Of a stretch of 64,000 nucleotides of DNA, positions 17,593 through 27,380 are shown piece by piece (position 1 is the stretch's first letter; each line of letters opens with the position of its first letter). The notes below the pieces were generated by a model. The model made no database searches. It had not been told where the DNA came from and saw nothing but the letters and a program-made list of their open reading frames with translations. A program made the translations under genes and the position numbers. This stretch comes from Bradyrhizobium ottawaense (lineage in GTDB: Bacteria > Pseudomonadota > Alphaproteobacteria > Rhizobiales > Xanthobacteraceae). Location of the stretch: positions 7,203,001 through 7,267,000 of the forward strand of contig NZ_LT629693.1 of NCBI RefSeq assembly GCF_900099825.1. The letters are read 5' to 3'.

Positions 17593-19002
17593 TTATTTCG
17601 CGACGCGCAGCTTGGCGAGCGACGTGCCGATCGAGTTGAACACCGAAAGCGTCTGGCTCGCGCTCTTGACGAGGTAGAACTTGTCCGGACTGCTGGCGCA
17701 ATTTTGCAGGGCGGTCGAGGTCGGATCGCCGGGGGTGCCGGTGTTGAGCTGGATCGAGTAGATGACGACGCCCGAATCCCTGATGGCTTTGCACAGAGTC
17801 CCCTGAATGGTGTCGATCGCACCGCCAAACTGTGTACTGCCGTCGCCGTGAGCCGGCCAGCGGTCTTCGGTATTAAGACCGTCTGACAGCACGATCAGCG
17901 CCTTCTTGTAGGTGTAGTTGGGGTCCTCGGCCGGCGCGCTCAGCGGCAAGGTCTGCTGCAGCGACTGCCAGGCCCAGGAGATGCCGATCGGCTGGTTGGT
18001 GCCGCCGGTCGGCTGCATCGCGTTGATGGTCGCCTTGATCGCGGTCCAGTCGTAGCTCAGCGGCATCAGCTGCTGCAACGGCGGGTTGTTGCCCGGTTTG
18101 CAGTAATATTGGCTGTTCTCATAATACTCGTCGGCGGGGAACAGCGTCGGTGCGTTGCCCGCCGTCGGCGCGGTATTCTGGGTGTTGTAAGGGGGAGTAC
18201 GGTCGGTGACGCAACCGGTCCACTTGGTGCGATCAGGGGTCCATACCTTGCCGGCACTCTGGCAGGAGCTTCTGGTCGTCTTGCTTGCCTGGCTGCAGGT
18301 TCCCCAGCCATTGGTGAGGGAGTTGCTGTCCCAGAGGCTCCAGTCGATCCAGCTCTGGGTGTGGTAGCTGCTGCCGACGTTGACTTCCTTGGCGAAGGGA
18401 ACCACGGAAATGTAGACGTCGCCGGGATTCTTGGCGAGCGCGCTGAGCTGGTCGACGAGGCTGGCTGCGGACGTCCGCAGCGCGGCAATCTTGCCGTTCT
18501 GAGACATCGATCCCGTGTTGTCGAGCGCCATCGCCACGCGCATGCGCACGTTGCCCCAGGCCGCGGTCGAATTGGTATTGAAGTTGAGGTTCGGGAAGCC
18601 CGCCACCTTCATGAAGTCCGTAGTCACGGTGCCGGAGCCGCTCAACAGGATGGTCGAACCGTTACCGGCCGCGGCCGTATAGGTCGCGGTGACCGTGGCC
18701 GACGACTTGGCGTCGGCGTTGGTGTAGAGCGCGTTGAAATAGGCCGTCGCCTTCGCGCTGATCTGCGAGGTCGTGATGGTGCCGTCGGTCAGGTCCTTAC
18801 CCAGCATCAGGGCGGTGGAGTCGAGCGCCGCCTGCATCGCCGAGCGGGCGGCGTTGGCGCGGGTATAGTCGATCGCTGCGCCGACGAAGCTGATGATCGG
18901 CACCGCGGCGATCGCAAACAGCACCGCGATATTACCCTGGTTGGCACCTGCGAACCGGCAGGCGGCAGCGCGAACGCGACTGAAAATGGTAGTATCGAGC
19001 AT
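17593..19002 (-). CDS. TadG-like pilus assembly protein with VWA domain
   Basis: 469 residues. The N-terminus has the TadE/TadG-like membrane segment (GNIAVLFAIAAVPIISFVGAAIDYTRANAARSAMQAALDSTAL, about 22-65). A VWA domain follows from about 150: MRVAMALDNTGSMSQNGKIAAL holds the metal site DNTGS, and KKALIVLSDGLNTEDRW a later strand. Family members are secreted or surface-linked components of Tad (Flp) pili. No other tad genes are here. GGTGA before the ATG at 19002 favours this start over a GTG at 19011. Confidence 0.85.
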   Translation of the reverse strand: MLDTTIFSRVRAAACRFAGANQGNIAVLFAIAAVPIISFVGAAIDYTRANAARSAMQAALDSTALMLGKDLTDGTITTSQISAKATAYFNALYTNADAKSSATVTATYTAAAGNGSTILLSGSGTVTTDFMKVAGFPNLNFNTNSTAAWGNVRMRVAMALDNTGSMSQNGKIAALRTSAASLVDQLSALAKNPGDVYISVVPFAKEVNVGSSYHTQSWIDWSLWDSNSLTNGWGTCSQASKTTRSSCQSAGKVWTPDRTKWTGCVTDRTPPYNTQNTAPTAGNAPTLFPADEYYENSQYYCKPGNNPPLQQLMPLSYDWTAIKATINAMQPTGGTNQPIGISWAWQSLQQTLPLSAPAEDPNYTYKKALIVLSDGLNTEDRWPAHGDGSTQFGGAIDTIQGTLCKAIRDSGVVIYSIQLNTGTPGDPTSTALQNCASSPDKFYLVKSASQTLSVFNSIGTSLAKLRVAK

Positions 19003-19520
19003 AGCTTTCACCGCAATGTGGTTTCTGCGGTCATTTCCGCCTGGGCGGCTAAACAGCTGGTAAACCGGTTCCGATAAAAGCGGGTCAAAGCCCGCGTATG
19101 GGCGAATCGGCTGCCGATAGCGCCGGCTATCCTCAATGGAGGCTAAACGGACAGCTGCCTTCCTTTGTCAAACCCGACAGAAACGATTAACCTTGGGCAG
19201 ATCGCCGGACCGGGAATCGGGCCGGTCGCGGGTCGCGCCAGGGCTGTCGTTTAGGCGCTTGCGGGGACCCGGTGCCGGACCCATATTCCAGAAGCCGATC
19301 CGGTCGCCGATCCGGTCAACGGGTCGGACCGGGAGCGGCGATCCGGAACGCTGCCGGGTACCTCGCGATGGCTGTTTGGGCCTGTGGCGGGGTGCCGGGA
19401 TACGCTGACTGGTTTCCCGACTCGTTTCTCCTGGGGATTTCGAACGCCTGAGCCATGTTGAAGTTAACTTTCAAAGCCCGTTCGTCCGCGCCGGCGATGC
19501 CAACCGCTTTTGCTCCGCGA
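19003..19520. other. TadG-clpS intergenic region
   Basis: About 500 bases between divergent genes. No supported gene, long palindrome or clear promoter is visible. If clpS starts at 19455 rather than 19521, the region is 66 bases shorter. Confidence 0.4.
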
Positions 19521-19853
19521 ATGAGCAATGACGAGAACCGCAATCCCGGCACCAATGGGCCGTCGACGTCGGTTATCACCAAGGTCAAGCCGAAGACCAA
19601 GCGTCCGAACCTGTATCGCGTGCTGATTCTGAACGACGACTACACGCCGATGGAGTTCGTGGTTCACGTGCTGGAGAAATTCTTCCAGAAGGACGCCGAA
19701 GCGGCCACCAAGATCATGCTGCACGTCCATCACCACGGTATCGGCGAGTGCGGCGTGTTTACCTACGAGATTGCCGAGACCAAGGTCACGCAGGTGATGG
19801 ATTTCGCGCGCAAGCACCAGCATCCCCTGCAATGCGTGATGGAAAAGAAATAG
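19521..19853 (+). CDS. clpS: ATP-dependent Clp protease adaptor ClpS
   Basis: 110 residues. ClpS binds N-degron substrates and hands them to ClpA-ClpP. The core has [20 protein letters not shown] (Asn-Asp substrate contacts), [25 protein letters not shown] and the final [16 protein letters not shown]. About 25 residues of flexible N-terminus precede the core, as needed to engage ClpA. In-frame ATGs at 19455 and 19491 would lengthen the tail; none has a strong ribosome site. clpA follows 257 bases downstream. Confidence 0.93.
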   Translation: MSNDENRNPGTNGPSTSVITKVKPKTKRPNLYRVLILNDDYTPMEFVVHVLEKFFQKDAEAATKIMLHVHHHGIGECGVFTYEIAETKVTQVMDFARKHQHPLQCVMEKK

Positions 19854-20110
19854 CCGCGCGTGCCCGCCGACCCGGCCGAAAAAAGGAACGGGTCTTGCAT
19901 TGCTTTTGCCGACGGAAGCCGATCGTATTCCCGATAGCTTTTCGGGGGGTGGTTGCGTCTGCGTGGTGCGTGAATTTAGAGGAAAACCACGTTTTCGGAA
20001 CCGGCCTTTCGCCACGATCGTGTGTAACTATATGACAGGGGATGACGAAGGTTGTTGTTGCCCAACCGGGTAATGGCGATCATGATGACCGGGGGCCATA
20101 GAGGACGCGA

Positions 20111-22519
20111 ATGCCAACTTTTTCCCAAAGCCTTGAACAATCCCTGCATCGTGCGCTGGCGATTGCAAACGAGCGTCATCATCAATATGCGACGCTCGAA
20201 CACCTTCTGCTGTCGCTGATCGATGACTCGGATGCGGCGGCGGTGATGCGCGCCTGCAGCGTCGATCTCGACAAGCTGCGCACCAGTCTCGTCAACTATC
20301 TCGAGACCGAATTCGAAAATCTGGTGACTGACGGAGCCGACGACGCCAAGCCAACCGCCGGCTTCCAGCGCGTGATCCAGCGCGCCGTGATTCACGTTCA
20401 GTCCTCCGGTCGCGAAGAAGTGACCGGCGCCAACGTGCTGATCGCAATCTTCGCGGAGCGCGAAAGTCATGCCGCCTATTTCCTGCAGGAGCAGGACATG
20501 ACGCGGTACGACGCGGTCAACTACATCAGCCACGGCATTGCCAAGCGGCCCGGCGTCTCCGAGGCGCGGCCGGTGCGCGGCGTCGACGAAGAGACCGAAA
20601 CCAAGGGCAACGACGACTCCAAGAAAAAGGGCGAGGCGCTCGATACCTATTGCGTCAACCTCAACAAGAAGGCGCGCGACGGCAAGATCGATCCGGTGAT
20701 CGGGCGCAATGCCGAGATCAACCGCGCCATCCAGGTGCTGTGCCGGCGGCAGAAGAACAATCCGTTGTTCGTGGGTGAGGCCGGCGTCGGCAAGACCGCG
20801 ATCGCGGAAGGGCTTGCCAAGCGCATCGTCGATTCCGAAGTGCCGGAAGTGCTGGCGGCGGCCACCGTGTTCTCGCTCGACATGGGCACGCTGCTCGCGG
20901 GCACGCGCTATCGCGGCGACTTCGAGGAACGGCTGAAACAGGTTTTGAAGGAACTGGAGGCGCATCCGAACGCCATCCTGTTCATCGACGAGATCCACAC
21001 CGTGATCGGCGCCGGCGCCACGTCCGGCGGCGCGATGGACGCATCGAACCTGCTGAAGCCGGCGCTGGCTTCGGGCACGATCCGCTGCATGGGCTCGACC
21101 ACCTACAAGGAATACCGTCAGCACTTCGAGAAGGATCGCGCGCTGGTGCGCCGGTTCCAGAAGATCGACGTCAACGAACCGACGGTGGAAGACGCGATCG
21201 CGATCCTCAAGGGCCTGAAACCCTATTTCGAGGATTACCACCGGCTGAAATACACCAACGAGGCGATCGAAGCCGCGGTGCAACTGTCGTCGCGCTACAT
21301 CCATGACCGCAAGCTGCCCGACAAGGCGATCGATGTGATCGACGAGTCCGGCGCGGCGCAGATGCTGGTGGCCGAGAACAAGCGCAAGAAGACCATCGGC
21401 ATCAAGGAAATCGAGACCACGATCGCGACCATGGCGCGGATTCCGCCCAAGAGCGTGTCGAAGGACGATGCCGAGGTGCTGAAGCACCTGGAAACGACCC
21501 TGAAGCGTGTGGTGTTCGGCCAAGACAAGGCGATCGAAGCGCTCTCGGCATCGATCAAGCTGTCGCGGGCCGGCCTGCGCGAACCGGAAAAGCCGATCGG
21601 CTCCTATCTGTTCTCGGGCCCGACCGGCGTCGGCAAGACCGAGGTGGCCAAGCAGCTCGCGGCGTCGCTCGGCGTCGAGCTGATCCGCTTCGATATGTCC
21701 GAATATATGGAGCGGCACACCGTATCGCGCCTGATCGGCGCGCCGCCCGGCTATGTCGGCTTCGATCAGGGCGGCCTGTTGACCGACGGCGTGGATCAGC
21801 ATCCACATTGCGTGGTGCTGCTCGACGAGATCGAGAAGGCGCATCCGGATCTCTACAACGTGCTGCTGCAGATCATGGATCACGGCCGGCTCACCGATCA
21901 CAACGGCAAGCAGGTCAATTTCCGCAACGTGATCCTGATCATGACCACGAACGCCGGCGCGGCCGACCTCGCGCGTCAGGCCTTCGGCTTCACGCGCAGC
22001 AGGCGGGAAGGCGACGACCACGAGGCGATCAACCGGCAGTTCGCGCCGGAGTTCCGCAACCGTCTGGATGCGGTCGTGTCGTTCGCCCATCTCAATGTCG
22101 ATGTCATCGGCATGGTGGTCGAGAAGTTCGTCCTCCAGCTCGAGGCCCAACTGGCCGACCGCGACGTCACCATCGAACTGTCGGAGCCTGCCAAGGCCTG
22201 GCTGATCGAGCGCGGCTATGACGAGCAGATGGGCGCACGGCCGATGGCCCGTGTGATCCAGGAGCACATCAAGAAGCCGCTGGCGGATGAAGTGCTGTTC
22301 GGTCATCTCAAGGGCGGCGGCCATGTCCGGGTCATCCTGGTCAAGGACGAGGCGAGCGCCGAGGGCAAGGACAAGATCGGCTTCGAGTTCGTCGAGGGCC
22401 CGGTCACGCCGAAGCCGGAAAAGCTGCCCGGTGCGCGCAAGCGCAAGCCGAAGTCGGGCGGACCGAATGGCGGCGGCTCCAAGGGCCCGGCCTCCCGAGG
22501 CCCGCTGGTCAAGGTCTGA
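20111..22519 (+). CDS. clpA: ATP-dependent Clp protease ATP-binding subunit ClpA
   Basis: 802 residues, usual length. The N-domain (about 1-145) docks ClpS. The first AAA module has Walker A GEAGVGKT near residue 224 and Walker [10 protein letters not shown]; the second has GPTGVGKT near 505 and [11 protein letters not shown]. The sensor/arginine region is [11 protein letters not shown]. It unfolds substrates for ClpP in the cytoplasm. The C-terminus has a basic Gly/Lys/Pro tail. AGAGGA precedes the start and a terminator follows. Confidence 0.97.
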   Translation: MPTFSQSLEQSLHRALAIANERHHQYATLEHLLLSLIDDSDAAAVMRACSVDLDKLRTSLVNYLETEFENLVTDGADDAKPTAGFQRVIQRAVIHVQSSGREEVTGANVLIAIFAERESHAAYFLQEQDMTRYDAVNYISHGIAKRPGVSEARPVRGVDEETETKGNDDSKKKGEALDTYCVNLNKKARDGKIDPVIGRNAEINRAIQVLCRRQKNNPLFVGEAGVGKTAIAEGLAKRIVDSEVPEVLAAATVFSLDMGTLLAGTRYRGDFEERLKQVLKELEAHPNAILFIDEIHTVIGAGATSGGAMDASNLLKPALASGTIRCMGSTTYKEYRQHFEKDRALVRRFQKIDVNEPTVEDAIAILKGLKPYFEDYHRLKYTNEAIEAAVQLSSRYIHDRKLPDKAIDVIDESGAAQMLVAENKRKKTIGIKEIETTIATMARIPPKSVSKDDAEVLKHLETTLKRVVFGQDKAIEALSASIKLSRAGLREPEKPIGSYLFSGPTGVGKTEVAKQLAASLGVELIRFDMSEYMERHTVSRLIGAPPGYVGFDQGGLLTDGVDQHPHCVVLLDEIEKAHPDLYNVLLQIMDHGRLTDHNGKQVNFRNVILIMTTNAGAADLARQAFGFTRSRREGDDHEAINRQFAPEFRNRLDAVVSFAHLNVDVIGMVVEKFVLQLEAQLADRDVTIELSEPAKAWLIERGYDEQMGARPMARVIQEHIKKPLADEVLFGHLKGGGHVRVILVKDEASAEGKDKIGFEFVEGPVTPKPEKLPGARKRKPKSGGPNGGGSKGPASRGPLVKV

Positions 22520-22539
22520 GAACGTTCAAGTCTGATGCG

Positions 22540-22569
22540 AAAAGGCCGGCTCATGAGAGCCGGCCTTTT
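22540..22569 (+). terminator. Rho-independent terminator after clpA
   Basis: A 12-base stem (22540-22551 with 22558-22569) closes a CATGAG loop and ends in a T-run 20 bases after the clpA stop. It may also serve the convergent PilZ gene. Confidence 0.88.
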
Positions 22570-22611
22570 TGTTTTTGGCGATGATTTGCCGTCGAAGGTT
22601 CGGGCAGGGCC

Positions 22612-22968
22612 CTAGCGATCGCCCAGCAGTTCCTGGATGCGGCGCTGCAACTGGCGCTTCTTGATTTCGCTTTTGCGCAGCCGCTCCTCGAGATCGGAGA
22701 TCGGCTCGGCAGGGCTTTCCGCCCGGAACGCAACGCCGACGAAATTGTCTCGCCACCAGACCACTTTGGCGAGGAACGAGCGGCCCTTGCGCGCGATGCG
22801 CAGCGACATCTGCTCCTTCGGCAGCGTGACGGCACTGCTGAATTCGATGGTCGCGCCGCGGTCGGAGATGTTGCGGACGATGCAGTCGCGCGTTGCGCCG
22901 CGCTCGCCGATCTCGGCGACGCCGCCATACATCACTTTGTCGCGCACGCTCTCGCGTCGGTCCAGCAT
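22612..22968 (-). CDS. PilZ-domain protein (putative c-di-GMP receptor)
   Basis: 118 residues. The PilZ domain (about 3-80) shows the ligand motifs RRESVR (RxxxR) at the N-terminus and NISDRGATIEF (D/NxSxxG) near residue 34. The C-terminal 40 residues are a charged helix (SDLEERLRKSEIKKRQLQRRIQ) that may form a coiled coil. Likely a cytoplasmic c-di-GMP effector; PleD elsewhere in the window makes the ligand. GGGAG precedes the start. Confidence 0.88.
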   Translation of the reverse strand: MLDRRESVRDKVMYGGVAEIGERGATRDCIVRNISDRGATIEFSSAVTLPKEQMSLRIARKGRSFLAKVVWWRDNFVGVAFRAESPAEPISDLEERLRKSEIKKRQLQRRIQELLGDR

Positions 22969-23121
22969 TGATCGATCTCCCAGCAGTAGGGGAGACTTTT
23001 ACGCGGCTTTGTTCGCCGCGTAAGGCCAGGCTGGGCAAAATGCGCCGTTAACGTAAATTAACGGCAGATGCGACCCGGCGGATTTCGGGACGTGGGGCGC
23101 TTGCACCCCGGTCGGACCGGC

Positions 23122-24024
23122 TTATACGGCTGCCTTGGCGCGAATCGGCGCCACCGGACGCCGCGCCTCGCCGGGTTCCAGGACAAAGCGCTGGTCGAGC
23201 GAATACCAGGGGGCCGCGAAGCCTTCCGCCGACGGCGCGTCGTGACGCCGATAGTCGCCGATCAGCGCGCGGGTGACGCCGAACTGCACGTCGGAATCGA
23301 GATGCTCGTCGTCAGGCGAATAGACTTGCGAGATCATCGTCTTGAATCCGGGCTTGTAGATCATGAAGTGCAGGTGGGCCGGCCGGTAATGGTGGCGGCG
23401 GGTGGCGCGGACCAGATCGCCGACCGGTCCGTCGATCGGGATCGGATATCCGGCCGGCTTCACGCTCCGGAAATGAAAGCGACCGGCCGCGTCGGTCGTG
23501 AAGCGTCCGCGCAGGTTCATCTCGGCCTGCGCCGGGTCCTGGTTCTCGTACAGCCCTTCCGGCGACGAATGCCAGACGTCGACCTTGGCGCCCGCCACCG
23601 GACGGCCATCCCGGTCAGTGACGGCGACATTCACGGCGAGCCCGGGTCCCGGTGTTGGTGAACGCACCAGTGTATCGCCGCTGGCGCACATCGGCTGGTC
23701 GTCGCGCCAGAATGGCCCCAGCAGGTTCGCCTGGGTCTCGGTCTGGCCGTTATCGCCGTTGTTGAGCAGGCAAACCAGCGCGGACACCCCGAGCGAGCCC
23801 GCCATCAGCACGACCTCGTTGTGCGAAGGGGGCGTCTTCTGGCCCATCGCCGCGACGATCCGCACCGCCTCCTGAAACTCGCGTTCGCTGAGACGGACCT
23901 CGCGCACGAAGCCGTGCAAGTGCCGCACCAGCGCCAGCAGGATTTCGCGCAGGCGCGGATCCTCGGTGCGGCCAAACGCTTCAACGACGGCGTCGGTGAC
24001 GGCGGCCTGATTTTCGATGATCAT
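23122..24024 (-). CDS. Intradiol ring-cleavage dioxygenase (catechol/hydroxyquinol 1,2-dioxygenase type)
   Basis: 300 residues. An N-terminal dimerisation helix region (about 1-95) precedes the catalytic domain. Iron ligands are visible as the Tyr in SSPEGLYENQD and the Tyr-x4-His-x-His of HHYRPAHLHFMIYKPG. This enzyme opens catechol or hydroxyquinol between its hydroxyls using Fe(III) and O2. Length and N-domain favour hydroxyquinol 1,2-dioxygenase, but the substrate is not proven. No other aromatic-degradation genes adjoin. A perfect palindrome lies 40 bases upstream. Confidence 0.88.
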   Translation of the reverse strand: MIIENQAAVTDAVVEAFGRTEDPRLREILLALVRHLHGFVREVRLSEREFQEAVRIVAAMGQKTPPSHNEVVLMAGSLGVSALVCLLNNGDNGQTETQANLLGPFWRDDQPMCASGDTLVRSPTPGPGLAVNVAVTDRDGRPVAGAKVDVWHSSPEGLYENQDPAQAEMNLRGRFTTDAAGRFHFRSVKPAGYPIPIDGPVGDLVRATRRHHYRPAHLHFMIYKPGFKTMISQVYSPDDEHLDSDVQFGVTRALIGDYRRHDAPSAEGFAAPWYSLDQRFVLEPGEARRPVAPIRAKAAV

Positions 24025-24063
24025 GGTTCCAACCCGTGGCCTCGCCCCTCATCTGTGCGCCAT

Positions 24064-24077
24064 TATTGACGTCAATA
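24064..24077. promoter_or_regulatory. Perfect 14-base palindrome upstream of the dioxygenase
   Basis: TATTGACGTCAATA is perfectly symmetrical and lies 40 bases upstream of the dioxygenase start and 54 bases upstream of the lytic transglycosylase. It is a candidate operator for an unlinked regulator. Confidence 0.5.
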
Positions 24078-24130
24078 GTTGGGCGGTGCCTTCTGGTGTC
24101 AAGCAAAGCCCGGTACCCTAGATAAATTGC

Positions 24131-25099
24131 ATGCGATCAGTCCATCCCATCCGCGTCATCCTGTGCCTCGCCGCGATGGTGTTGTGGCAGTCGCCGGCGA
24201 CGGCGGAGGATACGCCTGCCGCAATGACCGGCTTCGCCCGGCCGAGCGTCGAGGAACTGGCGATCCCCCTGCAAAAGCCGACGGAGGCGGCGCGCGAAAG
24301 CGATGCGCGCGAGGCGATGTGCCTGATGATCGAATCGGCGACGAGGGCGGCCAGCCTGCCGCTGGAATTTTTCGCGCGGGTGATCTGGCAGGAGAGCCGC
24401 TTTCAGCCTGATGCGGTAGGCCCGGTGACGCGAAGTGGCGCGCGCGCCCAGGGCATCGCGCAGTTCATGCCGGGAACCGCCAGCGAGCGGCGGCTGCTCG
24501 ATCCCTTCGATCCCGTGCAGGCGCTGCCGAAATCGGCCGAATTTCTCGGCGAGTTGCGCGACCAGTTCGGCAATCTCGGACTGGCGGCGGCGGCCTACAA
24601 TGCCGGACCCCGGCGGGTGCAGGAATGGCTCGCAGGTTCTGGCCCGATGCCGCAGGAAACCCGCAACTACGTCTCAGCCATCACCGGCTCCACGGTCGAG
24701 GACTGGAGGGATGCAGGCCGCAACGGCAAGATGCCCGCGCGCGCGGGGACCTCGAGCTGCCGCGAATTGATGGCCTTGCTCAGGCGTGCGCCCAATCCGT
24801 TCGTAGCCGAGCTCGAACAGCATATCACGCTTGCCGCCGCCAAGCTGTGGGGCGTGCAGCTCGCAGCCGGCTTCAGCCGCGACAAGGCGCTGGCGATGTA
24901 TGCGCGTGCGATGAAGCGGCTGAGTGCCGTGATCGGCGATCAGGACCCGAGCCTGCTGAGTTCCGTGATGCGTAACCGCGGCACGCGCGCCTTCTATCAG
25001 GTCAGGATCGGCGCCGACACGCGGCCGGCTGCGGACGATCTCTGCAACCGTATCCGTCGCGCGGGCGGGGCATGCTTCGTGCTGCGCAACAGGGCGTGA
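24131..25099 (+). CDS. Soluble lytic murein transglycosylase with SPOR-like C-terminus
   Basis: 322 residues, signal peptide about 1-25. The SLT domain (about 60-200) has the catalytic Glu in VIWQESRFQPDAVGP, followed by GIAQFMPGTA and LAAAAYNAGPRRVQEWL. The last 40 residues (FYQVRIGADTRPAADDLC) look like a degenerate SPOR repeat, suggesting septal targeting. It cleaves peptidoglycan glycan strands in the periplasm. The ribosome site is weak. Confidence 0.88.
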   Translation: MRSVHPIRVILCLAAMVLWQSPATAEDTPAAMTGFARPSVEELAIPLQKPTEAARESDAREAMCLMIESATRAASLPLEFFARVIWQESRFQPDAVGPVTRSGARAQGIAQFMPGTASERRLLDPFDPVQALPKSAEFLGELRDQFGNLGLAAAAYNAGPRRVQEWLAGSGPMPQETRNYVSAITGSTVEDWRDAGRNGKMPARAGTSSCRELMALLRRAPNPFVAELEQHITLAAAKLWGVQLAAGFSRDKALAMYARAMKRLSAVIGDQDPSLLSSVMRNRGTRAFYQVRIGADTRPAADDLCNRIRRAGGACFVLRNRA

Positions 25100-25139
25100 C
25101 GGGTGACCGGTCGCCTCAACCTGTAGTAGGGGAGGTGGC

Positions 25140-26141
25140 ATGATCGCAGATCGATTCGATGCGTTTCCCGCCGCCCATCGTGATATCGCGCGCGAAGCGC
25201 TGATCGCAGCTTTTGGAGCGGCGCCGATCGGTGCAATCGCAACGATGACGGGTGGAATGACGACGGCCTCGGTCTATCGTGTCGAGGTCGGCGCACGAAA
25301 CTATCTGTTGCGCGTTGAGGGAGAACCAAGCCCGCTTCGCAATCCACATCAATACAGGTCCATGGCGATTGCCGCAGAGGCGCGGATCGCTCCGGCGATC
25401 CACTATGTGGACGAGGCGGCCCGTGTCGTGGTGATGGATTTCGTCGAGCAGGTGCCGCTGAAGGCCTATTCGGGTGGGCCGACAGCTCTGGCACGGGCGC
25501 TGGGCGACTTGTTTTCGCGCGTTCAGGCGACGCCGGTCTTTCCTTATTACGTCAACTATCCCGATATCGTTACCCGCTTGTTTGCGCATGTCCGCCGGAC
25601 GGGCCTTTTCGCCGACGGCGTGCTTGATCCGCATGTGGCGCGGCTCGAACTGCTCAGCAAGGCATACGAGGCAGGTGCGACAAAGCCTGTCTCCAGCCAC
25701 AACGATCCCACGCCCGGCAATATCCTGTTCGATGGCGAGCGACTTTGGCTGATCGATTGGGAGTCGGCTTGCCGCAACGATCCTCTGATCGATGTCGCCA
25801 TTGTGCTGGATGGTCTCGTGCGTACGCCGGTACTCGAAGAAGTCTTTCTGAATGCCTGGCTCGGTCGCGCTCCGGACGATGACATTCGTGTTCGTCTCGA
25901 GGTGACACGGGCCCTGACGCGGCTCTATTACGCGGGTTTTTTCTTCAGCTCTTGCGCCGCAGCCCCGTGGAAGGGCGATACCGATCTGTCGGTTCCTTCT
26001 CTCGCTGATTTTCAGCAGGCGATTCAGGCGGGCCGGTTGAAGCCCGGTACGCCGGAAATTCGCTATATGCGGGGCAAGATGTTTCTTGCGTCATTTCTAT
26101 CTGGAGCCTCCACGCCGGGATTTGGCGGCGCCGTCTTGTAA
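25140..26141 (+). CDS. Aminoglycoside/choline-kinase-type phosphotransferase
   Basis: 333 residues, APH/choline kinase fold. Nucleotide-binding strands begin TASVYRVEVGARNYLLRVEG; the catalytic loop SSHNDPTPGNILFDGERLWLIDWE has the HxDxxxxN and IDWE motifs. The substrate might be choline, ethanolamine or another small alcohol; nothing nearby decides. GGGGAGG precedes the start. It follows the transglycosylase by 40 bases on the same strand. Confidence 0.82.
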   Translation: MIADRFDAFPAAHRDIAREALIAAFGAAPIGAIATMTGGMTTASVYRVEVGARNYLLRVEGEPSPLRNPHQYRSMAIAAEARIAPAIHYVDEAARVVVMDFVEQVPLKAYSGGPTALARALGDLFSRVQATPVFPYYVNYPDIVTRLFAHVRRTGLFADGVLDPHVARLELLSKAYEAGATKPVSSHNDPTPGNILFDGERLWLIDWESACRNDPLIDVAIVLDGLVRTPVLEEVFLNAWLGRAPDDDIRVRLEVTRALTRLYYAGFFFSSCAAAPWKGDTDLSVPSLADFQQAIQAGRLKPGTPEIRYMRGKMFLASFLSGASTPGFGGAVL

Positions 26142-26244
26142 AGAGGGCTTCGTTGCTGGATGGCAGGTCTGACTGATGTCGGCTTGACGCAGCCTGCTTT
26201 CGCCAGCCCTATGCCATCGACGACTCACATTTCATTCGGTCCCC

Positions 26245-26982
26245 GTGACGCTACCTCCGCTCGATTCTCAGAGATGGCAAAGTTCGCTCCGCGCGTTCGG
26301 CTGGGGCGTGCGATGCACCGGTTCGACGGTGCTCGCGCTGGTGCTGTTCGTCACCTATATCGGCATCGGCGCGCTGTCCCATGATACCCATTTCAGTCTG
26401 GCCTGGGCGCTGACCGCCACGCTTCTGGTATGGGCAGGGCCCGCGCAGATCATTCTGATCTCGACGCTCGGATCGGGTGCCACCATCGTGCAGGCCGCCA
26501 TCGCGGTGACCGTCACCGCGATCCGGCTGTTTCCGATGGTGGTGTCGGTGCTGCCGATGACGCGGACGCCCACCACCAAGCGGCGCCATCTTATTCTGGT
26601 CGCGCATTTCATCGCCGTCACGATGTGGGTCGAGTGTTATCGTTTCCTGCCGCAGGTGCCGCGCGAACGGCGAATTGCTTTCGTGCATGGGCTTGGCAGC
26701 GGCCTGGTGTGCATCGGCCTGACGGCGACGACGATCGGCTATCTCCTGGCCGCCAACCTGTCGCAACTGTTCGCCGCCGCGATCCTGTTGCTGACGCCGC
26801 TGGCATTTCTGTTTTCCACCGCGCGCAACTCCCGGGAAGTGGCCGACGTCGTCGCATTGGTGCTCGGACTGGTGCTGTATCCGGTGGCGTCGATGATGCA
26901 CAGCGGCGTCGATATCCTCGTCAGCGGCGTGGTGGCGGGCACCATCGCCTACGGCGTTCACCGATGGAAGGCGCGGGCATGA
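26245..26982 (+). CDS. AzlC-family permease subunit
   Basis: 245 residues with about six to eight membrane segments. Typical AzlC blocks are FSLAWALTATLLVWAGPAQI and AVTVTAIRLFPMVVSVLP. AzlC with AzlD exports branched-chain amino acids. GTG at 26245 is the only reasonable start seen. Its stop overlaps the AzlD start (ATGA), showing translational coupling. Confidence 0.85.
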   Translation: MTLPPLDSQRWQSSLRAFGWGVRCTGSTVLALVLFVTYIGIGALSHDTHFSLAWALTATLLVWAGPAQIILISTLGSGATIVQAAIAVTVTAIRLFPMVVSVLPMTRTPTTKRRHLILVAHFIAVTMWVECYRFLPQVPRERRIAFVHGLGSGLVCIGLTATTIGYLLAANLSQLFAAAILLLTPLAFLFSTARNSREVADVVALVLGLVLYPVASMMHSGVDILVSGVVAGTIAYGVHRWKARA

Positions 26983-27323
26983 GCGACTTCATCGGTGATT
27001 GGCACGCGCTGCTGGTCCTGCTGGTCGCAGGCGTACTTCCCAACCAGATCTGGCGGATGCTCGGGCTCTGGTTCGGTGGCGGAATCGACGAGGGGTCGGA
27101 ACTGCTGGTGTGGGTGAGGGCGGTCGCGACCGCCGTACTGGCCGGTGTCATCGCGCAGATCGTGGTGCAGCCGCCCGGCGCGCTGGCGAGCGTTCCCGAC
27201 TGGCTGCGCTATAGCGCGGTCGTGGCGGGTTTTGCGGCGTTCATGCTGTCGCGAAAATCGATCTTTGCCGGCGTGGTTGCCGGCGAGATCGTCATGCTGG
27301 CGGGCAAATACTGGCTCGGTTGA
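26979..27323 (+). CDS. AzlD-family branched-chain amino-acid exporter small subunit
   Basis: 114 residues, about four membrane segments, with LVAGVLPNQIWRMLGLWFGGG near the start and a terminal VVAGEIVMLAGKYWLG. AzlD proteins of this size pair with AzlC. The four-base ATGA overlap with the AzlC gene supports the start and joint translation. Confidence 0.85.
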   Translation: MSDFIGDWHALLVLLVAGVLPNQIWRMLGLWFGGGIDEGSELLVWVRAVATAVLAGVIAQIVVQPPGALASVPDWLRYSAVVAGFAAFMLSRKSIFAGVVAGEIVMLAGKYWLG

Positions 27324-27380
27324 TTGCAGCCGGGGCATAATGCGGTACTCTCGGATATAAGAAAAATCAGGGGGAACGGC

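Noticed and set aside
19976..22324. 782-codon minus-strand open frame opposite clpA
   Set aside because: Shadow of clpA; no recognisable domain and composition typical of antisense high-GC frames.
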